Assembly (NCBI RefSeq): GCF_003985145.1 | Contig: NZ_ML133521.1 | Coordinates: forward strand, 248,001-312,000 | Source: Rhizobium anhuiense | GTDB taxonomy: Bacteria > Pseudomonadota > Alphaproteobacteria > Rhizobiales > Rhizobiaceae | DNA: 64,000 nucleotides | Reading direction: 5' to 3' | Shown here: piece by piece, positions 25,561 through 34,605 of the stretch | How positions within the stretch are numbered: the stretch's first letter is position 1 | Layout of the letters: each line of letters begins with the position of its first letter | The notes under the pieces: model-generated | The model's input: the letters and a program-made list of their open reading frames with translations, nothing else | Told to the model about the DNA's origin: nothing | Databases searched by the model: none | Translations under genes and position numbers: made by a program

Positions 25561-26466
25561 TTATTTCGCGGTCCAGTACTTGTCGACAAAGCGCTGCATT
25601 TCGGCGCGCATGAACTTGCCGGAGTGGTCGGCCTTGTCCTCCCAGGCGAAAACACATGCGGTCATGATGCCGTCGAACCCGATCTCGGCCAGCGTGCTGA
25701 AGAAATCCTCCCAGGGAACCTCGCCCTGGCCGATGTTCAGGTGCTGGTGCACCCTGGCCTGCGTGCCCGGAGGGTTGAGGATGTAGCGGAGCCCGGAGGA
25801 GGCCTTGTGATTGAAGGTGTCGCCGACATGGACATGGGCGAGCACGTCCTTTGCTTCCCGGAGCATCGCCTTGGTGTCGTCACCGAAATAGAAGGTATGC
25901 GGCGCGCAATAGAGAAACTTGACGTTCTTCGAGTTGACCGTCCTGATGATATCGAGTGCTGGCTGCAGGGTTTCGCACCAATCCTCGGGGTGCGGTTCGA
26001 CGTGCAGATTTATGCCTTCCTTTTCAAAGATCGGCACCAACTCTTCCATCGAACGCCACCAGGCTTCTTCGCAGGCCTCGATCATGGAACCGGTATGGCA
26101 GCAGTAGCACGAACCCTTGTCCGGGTGGGGCCCGCGGCCGAATTCCGAATTCATCGTGTCGACGCCGAGTTCGACACTGATCTCAATGGCGCGCTTCCAG
26201 TGCTTGACGGCAGCTTGCCGCTCATTTTCATCGTTCGAGGCCCACCGGTACATCGGCAAGATCGAGGCAATGCCGACCTTGGCGTCGGAAAGTGCTTTCT
26301 TGAATGCTTTGGCGCGGGCCGGAAACACCCGCGGCGCCTTGAACCACTCGAGAAAATCGGCCCGCGGGCTGAGTTCTATCCACTCGTATCCGAGTTCGGC
26401 CACTTTCGAGGGCAATTCTTCGAGTGAGAGGTGGCGATGCATAAAGGGGTCGATTGCTATCTTCAT
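25561..26466 (-). CDS. Sugar phosphate isomerase/epimerase family protein, IolH-like
   Basis: 301-aa TIM-barrel protein starting MKIAIDPFMHRH. Likely metal ligands: Glu/His in LHVEPHPEDW, His in CAPHTFYFG and His in VHVGDTFNH. The opening and the SILPMYRW and RAIEISVELG stretches resemble IolH proteins from inositol clusters, a resemblance I state from memory of the family. ATG 26466 is preferred over an in-frame upstream extension to 26523. A cysteine-rich stretch (SCYCCH) in the middle is unusual. Function within inositol breakdown is not settled for IolH in general. Confidence 0.8.
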   Translation of the reverse strand: MKIAIDPFMHRHLSLEELPSKVAELGYEWIELSPRADFLEWFKAPRVFPARAKAFKKALSDAKVGIASILPMYRWASNDENERQAAVKHWKRAIEISVELGVDTMNSEFGRGPHPDKGSCYCCHTGSMIEACEEAWWRSMEELVPIFEKEGINLHVEPHPEDWCETLQPALDIIRTVNSKNVKFLYCAPHTFYFGDDTKAMLREAKDVLAHVHVGDTFNHKASSGLRYILNPPGTQARVHQHLNIGQGEVPWEDFFSTLAEIGFDGIMTACVFAWEDKADHSGKFMRAEMQRFVDKYWTAK

Positions 26467-26558
26467 GGCTGTTACCTGTCCGATGATTGTGCTGGGCCAT
26501 CCCGCCGGCGTAGGCGAGCTCATTAGAGTTTCTGGAGTTCATCCGTTGCGGCGGTCGC

Positions 26559-27371
26559 TCAGACCGGCGGGGGATGTCCGCTGTGCGCCGTCGAATACGC
26601 TTCGATTTCGGCTTCGAGTTCGGCCATGGCCTCGCCTCCTGCCATCAGGTCGGTGATCTCTTCGCGTGTCTTTTCGCCCTTGCGGAAATCTGCCGCCTTC
26701 GCACCCTTGATGAGCACCGCGAAGTGGTCTCCCACCGTCATGGCGTGAATGACGTTGTGGGTGATGAAAATGACGGCGAGGCCGCGACGGCGCGCTTCCA
26801 GGACAATGCGCAGCACATGCGCCGCCTCCTTGACGCCGAGAGCCGCGGTCGGCTCGTCGAGGATCAGCACTCGGGCGCCGAAGTGGACGGCTCGGGCGAT
26901 TGCCAGGGATTGCCGCTCCCCGCCCGACAGACCGCCGATCAGGCGATCGCCATCGTCGATACGGGTGATGCCGAACTCGCGCACGGCCTTGACGGCGATT
27001 TCATTTGCGGCTTTGCGGTCGTAGATCTTGAACGGGCCGAAGCCCTTGGTCAGCTCCCGCCCCACGAAGAACGAACGGCCGATGCTCATCAGCGGAAAGG
27101 TGCCGCCGAACTGATGCACCGTTGCGATGCCGAGGTCTGCAGCTTCGCGCGGATTCTGGAAGACGATCGGCCGGCCTTCGAACTTCACCGTGCCGCTCGT
27201 CGGCTTGTAGACACCGGCAAACGTCTTGATCAGGGTGGACTTTCCCGCGCCGTTGTCACCCAGCAGGCAAAGCACTTCACCGGGATGAACGCTCAATGTG
27301 ATGTCGTAGAGCACATCGATCGGGCCGAAGGACTTGTTGACGTTTTCAAGTTCAAGAATTGGGCCAGCCAT
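26559..27371 (-). CDS. Sugar ABC transporter ATPase, single NBD (FrcA-like)
   Basis: 270-aa ATPase with Walker A GDNGAGKST, signature LSGGERQS and Walker B VLILDEPTAALG. Single-domain ATPases working with one permease of the RbsC class are the pattern of the rhizobial FrcBCA fructose system and of inositol importers. It follows the permease gene by 10 nt and is followed by the IolH-like gene. Confidence 0.92.
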   Translation of the reverse strand: MAGPILELENVNKSFGPIDVLYDITLSVHPGEVLCLLGDNGAGKSTLIKTFAGVYKPTSGTVKFEGRPIVFQNPREAADLGIATVHQFGGTFPLMSIGRSFFVGRELTKGFGPFKIYDRKAANEIAVKAVREFGITRIDDGDRLIGGLSGGERQSLAIARAVHFGARVLILDEPTAALGVKEAAHVLRIVLEARRRGLAVIFITHNVIHAMTVGDHFAVLIKGAKAADFRKGEKTREEITDLMAGGEAMAELEAEIEAYSTAHSGHPPPV

Positions 27372-27381
27372 GTCTCAGCTC

Positions 27382-28380
27382 TCACTTCTTCTTCTTGGGT
27401 GAATAGGTCAGCGCCATCTGGCGGAACGTATTGTTCATCAGGACGGCCACGAGCAGCATCACGCCGATGATCAGGCTCGACCAATTGCGGTCGAAGGTCG
27501 TGAAATAGATGCCTTGGTTGACGACGGCAAAGGTGATCGTGCCGAAGAAGATCCCGATCACGGACCCGAAGCCTCCGGTCAGCAGCACACCTCCGACGAC
27601 GACCGAGATGATCGAGTTGAAGATGAATGTCATCCCGCCCGAAACCTGCGCGGAATTGAACAGGATGGCTTGGCACATGCCGACGAAGGACGCGCTCATC
27701 GCCGAGAGGACGAAGAGAACCATCGTCAGGCGGGTCGTCGGAATGCCGGCGTTGCGGGCACTGACCTTGTCGCCGCCCATCGCGAAAATCCAGTTTCCGT
27801 AAGGCGAGAAGTGAATGAAGAAGATGAAGATCGCGGTGATGGCCACCCACCACAGAATGATCACCTGAAACGATCCGCCCAGGAATTGCCCGAAAAGGAA
27901 CTTTGCCCAAGGGTCGGCCGTCAGTGCCACGCTCGTCGTGCCGGTGACGAGAACCGAGGTGCCAAGCATCAGGCCCTGTACCGCAAAGAGGGTGCCGAGC
28001 GTAACGATCAGCGAAGGCACGGCCGTGTGCACGACGAGGTAGCCGTTGACCAGCCCGACGATGAGGCCGAAGGCAAGCGCACCGAACATTCCGACCCATA
28101 TGGGAAGATCGTAGTAGCCCGAGAGGACCGCGACGGTCATGGAGCCGGCGGGGATCATCGCGCCGATCGAAATGTCGAGATCGCCTGCGATCATCAAAAG
28201 TCCGATGGGAAGAGCGATAATGCCGAGATTGGCGGCGACGTTGAGCCAACTTGCGGCGCCGGCGGGCTCCAGGAATTTGGTGCTGCCGAACACGACGAAG
28301 AACAGGAGGACGCCGACAAGTCCGAGGAATGCACCCGCCTCGGGACGGCGCAACAGGTTGCCGAATGAAAGATTGTTCAT
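27382..28380 (-). CDS. Sugar/cyclitol ABC transporter permease (FrcC-like)
   Basis: 332-aa BPD_transp_2 permease with about ten hydrophobic segments, MIAGDLDISIGAMIPAGSMT as the membrane-entry signature and GGDKVSARNAGIPTTR as the cytoplasmic loop. The C-terminus is a lysine run (SPKKKK). ATG 28380 has GGGATAGG. It is separated from the binding-protein gene by a 112-bp gap holding two hairpins. Confidence 0.92.
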   Translation of the reverse strand: MNNLSFGNLLRRPEAGAFLGLVGVLLFFVVFGSTKFLEPAGAASWLNVAANLGIIALPIGLLMIAGDLDISIGAMIPAGSMTVAVLSGYYDLPIWVGMFGALAFGLIVGLVNGYLVVHTAVPSLIVTLGTLFAVQGLMLGTSVLVTGTTSVALTADPWAKFLFGQFLGGSFQVIILWWVAITAIFIFFIHFSPYGNWIFAMGGDKVSARNAGIPTTRLTMVLFVLSAMSASFVGMCQAILFNSAQVSGGMTFIFNSIISVVVGGVLLTGGFGSVIGIFFGTITFAVVNQGIYFTTFDRNWSSLIIGVMLLVAVLMNNTFRQMALTYSPKKKK

Positions 28381-28411
28381 ATGCCTATCCCAGTTTGGGC
28401 GTGAATCTCCA

Positions 28412-28474
28412 GGCGTGCGGACGCGGTGGTCCGCACGCCCGATAGACTTCGACCCGCGTATTTTTCCGCGGGTC
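28412..28474 (-). other. Two tandem intercistronic hairpins after the binding-protein gene
   Basis: Hairpin A: perfect 8-bp stem GACCCGCG/CGCGGGTC (28451-28458, 28467-28474). Hairpin B: perfect 11-bp stem GGCGTGCGGAC/GTCCGCACGCC (28412-28422, 28429-28439). Both lie between the binding-protein stop and the permease start on the minus strand, with no U-runs. They probably stabilise the binding-protein mRNA or reduce read-through into the permease. Confidence 0.65.
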
Positions 28475-28492
28475 GGAGCCCGTTTCGAACGA

Positions 28493-29467
28493 TCAGCGAG
28501 CGCCTTCCTTGACGCCGGCCAGGGTGGCGTCGATGTTCGACGTATCGACGATGCCCGGGCCGGTCAGCACCGGTGCGGTCGGCAGGTTGGTGCCGTAGTC
28601 GATATGCGCGGCGAGAAGCGAAACCCCCAGCAGCGACTGCAGGTAAGGCTGCTGGTCGATCGCAAAGGTCTGCGAACCGTCCTTGATGCGGGCAAGGCCC
28701 GAGGCATTGAGGTCGAAGGTGCCATGCGCGACCTTGCCGACTTTGTTCGCCTGAGCGATCCCGCTCGCAGCCGCATCAGCGTCGGAAGCCCCAACATTGA
28801 GGACGCCGTCGATGGTGTCGTCCTGGAGCAGTGTCGCCTTGACGGCCTCGGCGATCGCCGTCTGATCGCCGAAGCTGGTCGCCGGCAACGGCAGCTGCTT
28901 GCCAGTGCCGCCCTTTCCGGTGATGCCGTCGATGACACCCTTGCAACGGGCCTCCTGGTTTGCCGCACCCGGGAGCGTATTGACGCAAATGACATTTTTC
29001 GCACCCTTGGACGCGAAATATTCGCCGCCTGCCTTGCCGGCGGTGTATTCATCCGAGCCGACATAGTTGATCGCGCCAAGCTCGCGAGCCTTGTCGATGT
29101 TGCCGGCATTCATGAGGATGACTTTGATGCCCGCAGCGACGGCAGCCTTGATGGCCTCGTCTTCCGCCTCGGGCACCCAGTCGGGCACCACGATGCCGGT
29201 CACGCCCTGGCTGATGGCCGTGCGGACGAGCTGTGCGGCGTCAGGCCCGAGATTGTCGTAGGTCTGCAGCTGCAGATAGCTGACGGAGCCACCGTTCTTC
29301 TCGACGACGAGCCGGGCGTCGTCGACGCCCTTCTTGATGCGGCTCCAGAATTCGTCGTCGGTCTTGCCGCCGACGACGGCAATATTCGCGGCCAGGACAG
29401 AAGAAGCGCCAAGAACGAAAACAGCGCCAGCCAGCAGCCCGCGTACGGCGCGCATTGAAAAACTCAT
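28493..29467 (-). CDS. Sugar/cyclitol ABC transporter periplasmic binding protein
   Basis: 324-aa type I periplasmic binding protein with a signal peptide (SFSMRAVRGLLAGAVFVLG, cut near VLAAN). Mature start NIAVVGGKTDDEFWSRI and IVVPDWVPEAEDEAIKAAV are typical of sugar and inositol receptors. ATG 29467 with GGGAGGAA is preferred to the frame's upstream ATG at 29554. First gene of the cyclitol operon and divergent from the LacI-type regulator. An inositol isomer or related cyclitol is the likely ligand, judged from iolC/iolD downstream. Confidence 0.9.
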   Translation of the reverse strand: MSFSMRAVRGLLAGAVFVLGASSVLAANIAVVGGKTDDEFWSRIKKGVDDARLVVEKNGGSVSYLQLQTYDNLGPDAAQLVRTAISQGVTGIVVPDWVPEAEDEAIKAAVAAGIKVILMNAGNIDKARELGAINYVGSDEYTAGKAGGEYFASKGAKNVICVNTLPGAANQEARCKGVIDGITGKGGTGKQLPLPATSFGDQTAIAEAVKATLLQDDTIDGVLNVGASDADAAASGIAQANKVGKVAHGTFDLNASGLARIKDGSQTFAIDQQPYLQSLLGVSLLAAHIDYGTNLPTAPVLTGPGIVDTSNIDATLAGVKEGAR

Positions 29468-29599
29468 GTGATTTCCTCCCAAAAAGGCGGTCGAGAGTAA
29501 CAATTCCTCAAAGCAAGGCTCCCAACTCGCTGGAATATTTGTATCAACTGACATCTGGAAATGGAATGTCTATTGCGTTTCTGTGAAATTAATATATCA

Positions 29600-29627
29600 T
29601 TTCGTTTCATCCAAGAATGGAACAAAA
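29600..29627. promoter_or_regulatory. Candidate operator for the LacI-family regulator
   Basis: Inverted repeat TTTCGTTTCAT (29600-29610) and ATGGAACAAAA (29617-29627) with a 6-base spacer and two mismatched pairs, ending 6 bases before the regulator's start codon. It suits autoregulation and control of the divergent cyclitol operon. Confidence 0.4.
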
Positions 29628-29633
29628 TATATC

Positions 29634-30668
29634 ATGAAGAGACCGACCATTGCCGATCTTGCCCAGGCCTCCGGCGTCAGCATCGCCACGGTCAACCGCA
29701 TCCTCGGAGGTGCCGGCGCAGTGCGTGCGGAAACGATCGAGAGGGTGCAAAATGCCGCGGAAGAGATTGGATTTTATGGCCGCGGCGTGATCGAGGACCG
29801 CCGGCAGCGGCTCCTGCCGAATTATCGTTTCGGCTTTCTTCTCCAGCAGTCAAGCCGCGAGCTTTACCGGCTGTTCGGCTCCAAGATCACGGAAGCCGCC
29901 GCGAGACGCCAGCACGAGAAAATCGTGGCTGTGGTCGATTTCGTCGATGTCCTCGAGCCACAAAATATTGCAGATCGGCTCGAAGCGCTCGGAAAACGCT
30001 GTGATGCAGTTGCTGTCATTGCGGGTGACCACCCGTTAATCGGGCAGACCATCCAATCCCTCAAGGAGAGGGGAAAGCCGGTTGTTGCCTATATAACCGA
30101 TCAGTCCGCCAGGGATCGCGCCGGCTTCGTCGGCACCGACAATTGGAAACTCGGGCGGACCGCTGCATGGTTTCTGGCTCAGACCACGCCGATGCCCGGC
30201 CGGATCGCCGTGTTCATCGGCAATCATCGTTATCAGTGCCAGGATGTCTCCGATGCGAGCTTTCGATCCTATATGCGCGAGCACGCGCCCCATCTTCAGG
30301 TCGATGACAGCAGACCGACACATGAGGAGCCGCAGGAAGCCTACCGGATCGTGAGCCAGCTGCTTTCCGAACTCGATGACCTCAGAGGCATTTTCATCGT
30401 TGGAGGGGGAATTTCCGGGGTGCTGCGTGCTCTTCGCGAAGCCCCTGCCGAAAAACGGGATCAGGTCAGGGTCGTCTGCCGCGACATCGGCCCGGAAACG
30501 CGCAAGGGCCTGACGGAAGGCCTGATCATGGCGGCCTTGTGCCATCCCTTGGATCAGATATCAGACGAATTGATTGGCACGATGATCGCAGCGCTCGAAC
30601 ACCGCGACAGTACAACCATCCTTCAGCGCGTGGTTCCCTTTGAAACGATCACGCCCGAAAGTGTTTGA
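29634..30668 (+). CDS. LacI-family transcriptional regulator
   Basis: 344 aa. N-terminal LacI HTH (MKRPTIADLAQASGVSIAT followed by VNRIL) with the hinge region, then a periplasmic-binding-like effector domain (FGFLLQQSSRELYRLFGSKI; FIVGGGISGVLRAL). ATG 29634 is used because the HTH begins there; the frame runs back to 29583. It is divergent from the cyclitol operon and is the obvious local regulator. The NRIL in place of the common SRAL after the recognition helix places it among catabolic LacI variants that use the C-terminal domain of the CatR/xylose class. Confidence 0.9.
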   Translation: MKRPTIADLAQASGVSIATVNRILGGAGAVRAETIERVQNAAEEIGFYGRGVIEDRRQRLLPNYRFGFLLQQSSRELYRLFGSKITEAAARRQHEKIVAVVDFVDVLEPQNIADRLEALGKRCDAVAVIAGDHPLIGQTIQSLKERGKPVVAYITDQSARDRAGFVGTDNWKLGRTAAWFLAQTTPMPGRIAVFIGNHRYQCQDVSDASFRSYMREHAPHLQVDDSRPTHEEPQEAYRIVSQLLSELDDLRGIFIVGGGISGVLRALREAPAEKRDQVRVVCRDIGPETRKGLTEGLIMAALCHPLDQISDELIGTMIAALEHRDSTTILQRVVPFETITPESV

Positions 30669-30688
30669 ACCGTTCTAGTTTTGCATAA

Positions 30689-30715
30689 GGCGGCTGGCCG
30701 AAAAGACCAGCCGCC
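30689..30715. terminator. Hairpin between convergent LacI and RraA-like genes
   Basis: Perfect 9-bp stem GGCGGCTGG/CCAGCCGCC with a 9-base loop, 21 bases after the LacI stop and 40 bases beyond the RraA-like stop. Likely a bidirectional 3'-end structure; no strong U-run. Confidence 0.6.
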
Positions 30716-30754
30716 CTATAAGGTGGCAGGGCTGATAGCTATTGCGCTGTCGCG

Positions 30755-31429
30755 TCAGATGTCGACGACGAGGCCCTTGGCTTTCAGCACCGGTTCGAGA
30801 TTGCTGACCTCGATAACCGATTTACCCTGCTTATATGCCGCGATATAGCCGGCCTCGGCATCTTCGCGGGCCTGTGACAGCCTGGCGACTTCCTGCGCTT
30901 CCTGGCGACGCACGATCACCAGACCGTCGGCATCGCCGGCGATGATGTCGCCGGGATGGATGATTTCGCCGCCGACGATGATCGTGTCGTTCACCGCCGC
31001 GATGGTTTCCTTCACTGTTCCCTTGATGCAGACGCTGAGTGAGAACACCGGGAAGCCAAGTTCCCTCAGCTGAAGCGTGTCGCGTACGCCGGTGTCGGTC
31101 ACGAGACCGCCGATGCCCTTTGCCAGGCAGGCGTTGGCGAGGACATCGCCGAAGGATCCGGCCTCTTCGTATTCGCCCGCCGAGACGACGATGATATCGC
31201 CCGGCTTTGCGTAGTTGATGGCAAGCTGCAGCATGATGTTGTCACGCGGCGCGCATTTTACCGTAAAGGCTGGACCGCAGAGTTTCATGCGGTAGTCGAC
31301 GGGCTTCAGGCGGGAGGAAAGGGCTCCGCGGCGTCCTTGGGCTTCGTGGATCGTTGCGGGCGAAAATTTGGAAACGGCGTCGATATCGGCTTTGCTTGGC
31401 CGTTCGGCAATATCTTTAATATGGATCAT
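30755..31429 (-). CDS. RraA-family protein (4-hydroxy-4-methyl-2-oxoglutarate aldolase-like)
   Basis: 224-aa protein of the RraA/HMG-aldolase fold. Landmarks: the substrate/metal loop GGLVTDTGVRD (Arg and Asp of the aldolase motif) near residue 115 and the GDIIAGDADGLVIV strand. Family members cleave 4-hydroxy-2-oxo acids or decarboxylate oxaloacetate; others are RNase E inhibitors. ATG 31429 with GGGAGG is preferred to an upstream frame start at 31462. Last gene after the amino acid ABC operon, so it may act on a keto-acid derived from that substrate. Confidence 0.82.
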   Translation of the reverse strand: MIHIKDIAERPSKADIDAVSKFSPATIHEAQGRRGALSSRLKPVDYRMKLCGPAFTVKCAPRDNIMLQLAINYAKPGDIIVVSAGEYEEAGSFGDVLANACLAKGIGGLVTDTGVRDTLQLRELGFPVFSLSVCIKGTVKETIAAVNDTIIVGGEIIHPGDIIAGDADGLVIVRRQEAQEVARLSQAREDAEAGYIAAYKQGKSVIEVSNLEPVLKAKGLVVDI

Positions 31430-31450
31430 GTGTGCCTCCCATCGTTGGCC

Positions 31451-31504
31451 GACGGCGGGCATGTCCCGCCGTCTGATTTCGTTTGGATATCGTCATCGGA
31501 CGAT
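31451..31504 (-). other. Two tandem hairpins after the amino acid binding-protein gene
   Basis: Stem GACGGCGGG/CCCGCCGTC (31451-31459, 31465-31473), 9 bp with a 5-base loop, and stem ATCGTC/GACGAT (31489-31494, 31499-31504), 6 bp with a 4-base loop. They lie between the binding-protein stop (31514) and the RraA-like start (31429), matching the arrangement seen after three other binding-protein genes here. Confidence 0.6.
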
Positions 31505-31513
31505 GCCGAGGTC

Positions 31514-32350
31514 TTAAGGGATCGGGTCGAACTTCAGTTCGGAGAGCGATACGACCTTGTCGGTGCGCTTCATCTTGTATTCGGTATCCGGGCCGAGCCA
31601 TTTGTCCCAGATCTTGTTGATCTCGCCCGATGTGTCGAGCTTGCGGAGGATCTCGTTGATCTTGGCGGTCAGCGCCGGCTGATCCTTGGCCATGCCGATG
31701 CCGATCGGCTGGTAGAGCATCGGCTCCTCGATCATCCGCATCGGCTTGCCCTTGCTCTTCGATTCATTGACGAATTTGGTCGTCGTCATGGTGTTGGCCA
31801 CCATGCCGCGGGCCTTGCCCTGCTGGACGGCGAGATAGGCAGAGGCGGTATCCTGGAAGGTCAGCGGGTCGGATTTGTTGAGCTTGATCGACATTTCCGA
31901 CGTCGAGCCCTTGGTCGAAGCGATGCGCTGGCCTGCGAAATCGGCCTTCGTCTTGCCGGCGTCGTCCGCCGGCACGATCAGCATTTCCTTGGCGAGATAA
32001 TAGGGATCGCTGAACTGGATCTGCTCGGCGCGGCTGAGCGTATAGGCAAGGTTGGCAACGGTGATGTCGACGCGGCCGAGCTTGACCTCGGGCACACGCG
32101 CCTCGACCGAAACCGGCTTGATTTCAGCCTTGACGCCCAGTTCCTTGGCGATGGCGCCGCAGAGGTCGACGTCGAAACCGGCCATTTCGCGGGTCTTCGG
32201 ATCGGGCGAGGCGAAGGGAGGAACGTCGGCGAATGTCGCGCAGCGCAGGGTTTTCGCCGAGATGATGTTGTCGAGCTGATCGGCTTTCGCGGGCACGGCG
32301 GCCGCCATGCCGGCAAATGCGACGGTGAGGGTTAGGCATTTCCAGTTCAT
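31514..32350 (-). CDS. Polar amino acid ABC transporter binding protein
   Basis: 278-aa family 3 (SBP_bac_3) periplasmic protein with a signal peptide (NWKCLTLTVAFAGMAAAVPA, cleaved near AKA). It shows the family's PDPKTREMAGFDVDLCGAIA and VDITVANLAYTLSRAEQIQFSDPY. ATG 32350 has GGAGA; the frame is open far upstream but reads through the ATPase gene. It follows the ATPase gene by 31 nt. Likely ligand is an amino acid or related charged compound, perhaps connected with the oxoprolinase operon nearby. Confidence 0.9.
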   Translation of the reverse strand: MNWKCLTLTVAFAGMAAAVPAKADQLDNIISAKTLRCATFADVPPFASPDPKTREMAGFDVDLCGAIAKELGVKAEIKPVSVEARVPEVKLGRVDITVANLAYTLSRAEQIQFSDPYYLAKEMLIVPADDAGKTKADFAGQRIASTKGSTSEMSIKLNKSDPLTFQDTASAYLAVQQGKARGMVANTMTTTKFVNESKSKGKPMRMIEEPMLYQPIGIGMAKDQPALTAKINEILRKLDTSGEINKIWDKWLGPDTEYKMKRTDKVVSLSELKFDPIP

Positions 32351-32381
32351 TGCTGTTCTCCGTTGTTTTTGGTGGTTGGTA

Positions 32382-33146
32382 TCAATGCCGGAGATCAGCG
32401 AGAAAACGCTGAGCCCGGGGATGGCGTGGATTGTTGAAGAATTCTTCGGGTGTCGCCATTTCGATGATCTGGCCGGCATCGATGAACCAGATCCGATCCG
32501 CGACGTCGCGCGCGAAACCCATTTCATGGGTGACGCAGAGCATGGTCATGCCTTCGGACGCCAGGCTCTTCATGACGGCGAGCACTTCGCCGACCATTTC
32601 GGGATCGAGTGCGCTGGTCGGCTCGTCGAACAGCATGACCGGCGGTTCCATGGCAAGGGCGCGGGCGATCGCCACCCGCTGCTGCTGGCCGCCTGACAGC
32701 TGACCGGGATAGGCCCGGGCCTTGTCGGCAAGACCGACCCGATCGAGAAGCTTGAGCGCCTTCTCCTCGGCGACGTCGGGCGCCACGCCTTTCACCCGGA
32801 TCGGCGACATCGACACGTTTTCGACCACCGAAAGATGCGGAAACAGGTTGAAGTTCTGAAACACAAAGCCGATCCGGCTGCGCAGCGCGTTGAGTTCCTT
32901 TGCCCGCATGGCGGCGTGAATGTTTTGCCCGTCGAGCGTGATCGAGCCGCTGTTGATCTCTTCGAGGCGATTGATCGTGCGGATCAGCGTCGATTTCCCC
33001 GAGCCGGACGGTCCGCAGATGACCACGACCTCGCCACGCGCCACCTGCGCATCGATATCCTTGAGGACCGGATAGTCGCCGTAGCTCTTGCAGACCTGGG
33101 AAAGCCGGATCGTCTGCTGTTCCTGTGCTGGGACTGTCATGGTCAT
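32382..33146 (-). CDS. Polar amino acid ABC transporter ATPase (GlnQ/HisP type)
   Basis: 254-aa ATPase with Walker [10 protein letters not shown], signature [15 protein letters not shown] and Walker [17 protein letters not shown]. Two ATG codons (33146 and 33140) are possible; the first overlaps the permease stop by ATGA and is used here. Order in the operon: SDR, permease, permease, ATPase, binding protein. Confidence 0.93.
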   Translation of the reverse strand: MTMTVPAQEQQTIRLSQVCKSYGDYPVLKDIDAQVARGEVVVICGPSGSGKSTLIRTINRLEEINSGSITLDGQNIHAAMRAKELNALRSRIGFVFQNFNLFPHLSVVENVSMSPIRVKGVAPDVAEEKALKLLDRVGLADKARAYPGQLSGGQQQRVAIARALAMEPPVMLFDEPTSALDPEMVGEVLAVMKSLASEGMTMLCVTHEMGFARDVADRIWFIDAGQIIEMATPEEFFNNPRHPRAQRFLADLRH

Positions 33147-33901
33147 AGCTGCTCCGAGATGATTTTCGATGGCGCGACCAGAGAGGCGGCGGGAAGGCCG
33201 GAAAGTCCCGCACGCCGCCGCGTGATGCGCCGCTCGAGGCGATTTGCGAAGTGGGTGAGCGTCCAGCAGATGGCGAAGTAGACGATCGCCAGGATGAGGA
33301 AGACCTGGAAAGGCTGCGTCAGCAGCTGGTTGTTGACCTGGCTTGCGGCAAAGGTCAGGTCCGGCACGTTGATCACGTAGCCGAGCGTCGTGTCCTTGAT
33401 CGTCGAGACGAAGGTGGAGATGATGCTCGGGATCATGTTGTAGAGCGCCTGCGGCAGGATGATGAAGCGCATTGCACCGATATAGCTGTGGCCAAGCGCA
33501 CGCCCCGCATCCATCTGGCCCGGTCCGAGCGCGACGATGCCGGCACGGACCACTTCGCTCAGGAACGCGCTTTGATAGACAACGAGCGTCGTCAACATCG
33601 TGACGAAGCTCGGCACATCGGCGCCGGTCATGAGCGGAACCAGGAAATAGCTCCACAGGATGAGCATCAACAGCGGCACGCCCCGGGTGAAATAGACGAG
33701 TGCCGTGACCGGCCAGCGCAGCAGCGCCGACTTGGAGAGCCGCGCCAATGCGAAGAGGATGCTGACCGGAAAGGCGAGAGCGATGCTGAGCGCCGACAGG
33801 ATCAGCGTGTTGGCGAGCCCGCCGAGCGGTCCGTTCGGATATTGGCCGATCAAGAGCAGCAGCCAGTAGTCCCGGACGATGGCGATCATGTCGTGGATCA
33901 T
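33143..33901 (-). CDS. Polar amino acid ABC transporter permease (HisM/GlnP type)
   Basis: 252-aa inner-membrane permease with the HisMQ domain: [33 protein letters not shown] (FRGTP-like motif) and the EAA loop [14 protein letters not shown]. Overlaps both neighbours by 4 nt (ATGA), so it is translationally coupled. Pairs with the next permease as a heterodimer. Confidence 0.92.
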   Translation of the reverse strand: MIHDMIAIVRDYWLLLLIGQYPNGPLGGLANTLILSALSIALAFPVSILFALARLSKSALLRWPVTALVYFTRGVPLLMLILWSYFLVPLMTGADVPSFVTMLTTLVVYQSAFLSEVVRAGIVALGPGQMDAGRALGHSYIGAMRFIILPQALYNMIPSIISTFVSTIKDTTLGYVINVPDLTFAASQVNNQLLTQPFQVFLILAIVYFAICWTLTHFANRLERRITRRRAGLSGLPAASLVAPSKIISEQL

Positions 33902-34605
33902 GCGCGCGCACTCCTGGCAGGATCGGTGCGCATCGATACATAGGCGCCGATGCTCATGATCACGAGCGAGAAGAAAAGGTAGAGAACCGTGCCGATCAGG
34001 TAGATCTCGAAGGTCCGGAAGCTGAGGTTCTCGATTTCCTTGACGGCATGCGTCAGTTCCGAGGCCCCGATGACGACGGCCAGACTGCTGTTCTTGAACA
34101 GGGAAACGCTGTGATTGATGAGCGGCGGCAATGCGTTGCGCACGCCCTGCGGCATGATGACGAAACGCATCGCCGAGATATAACCGTGGCCGAGGGCGCG
34201 GGCCGCCTGCATCTGGCCGGGGCTGACCGAGCGCACGCCCGACCGAAGATCCTCGCTGAAATAAGCCGCCTGGCAGAGGCCGAGCCCGATCACCGCGAAA
34301 ATGGCCTCGGCATTATGGATGGCGAGCCACGACGACACCCCGCTTGGCATCAGGGTGAAAATCCCGAAATACCACAGCATCAGCTGAACCAGGGTGGGGA
34401 CGTTGCGGTGATAGGAGACGTAAGCGGCGACTAACGGATCGCCAAAGCGAAAGGGCGACAAACGCAAAGCCAGCAGCAGAAGCGCCAGCACCATCGCCAT
34501 CGACCAGGAACCGGCATAGATGATGAAGGTCATCTCGATGCCATGCAGCAGCATGGCGGTATATTCCGGATTTGCCAGGATTGCCGAAAGGTCGAAACCG
34601 CTCAC
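33898..34605 (-). CDS. Polar amino acid ABC transporter permease (HisQ/GlnP type)
   Basis: 235-aa permease of the same family, with [17 protein letters not shown] and the EAA loop [16 protein letters not shown]. The start is GTG 34605, overlapping the SDR stop as GTGA. Good in-frame ATG alternatives are lacking, so the GTG start is credible. Confidence 0.9.
   Translation of the reverse strand: MSGFDLSAILANPEYTAMLLHGIEMTFIIYAGSWSMAMVLALLLLALRLSPFRFGDPLVAAYVSYHRNVPTLVQLMLWYFGIFTLMPSGVSSWLAIHNAEAIFAVIGLGLCQAAYFSEDLRSGVRSVSPGQMQAARALGHGYISAMRFVIMPQGVRNALPPLINHSVSLFKNSSLAVVIGASELTHAVKEIENLSFRTFEIYLIGTVLYLFFSLVIMSIGAYVSMRTDPARSARA

Noticed and set aside
28412..28474. Reading the tandem hairpins as intrinsic terminators
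   Set aside because: No run of U follows either stem on the transcribed strand, and the genes beyond clearly belong to the same importer.
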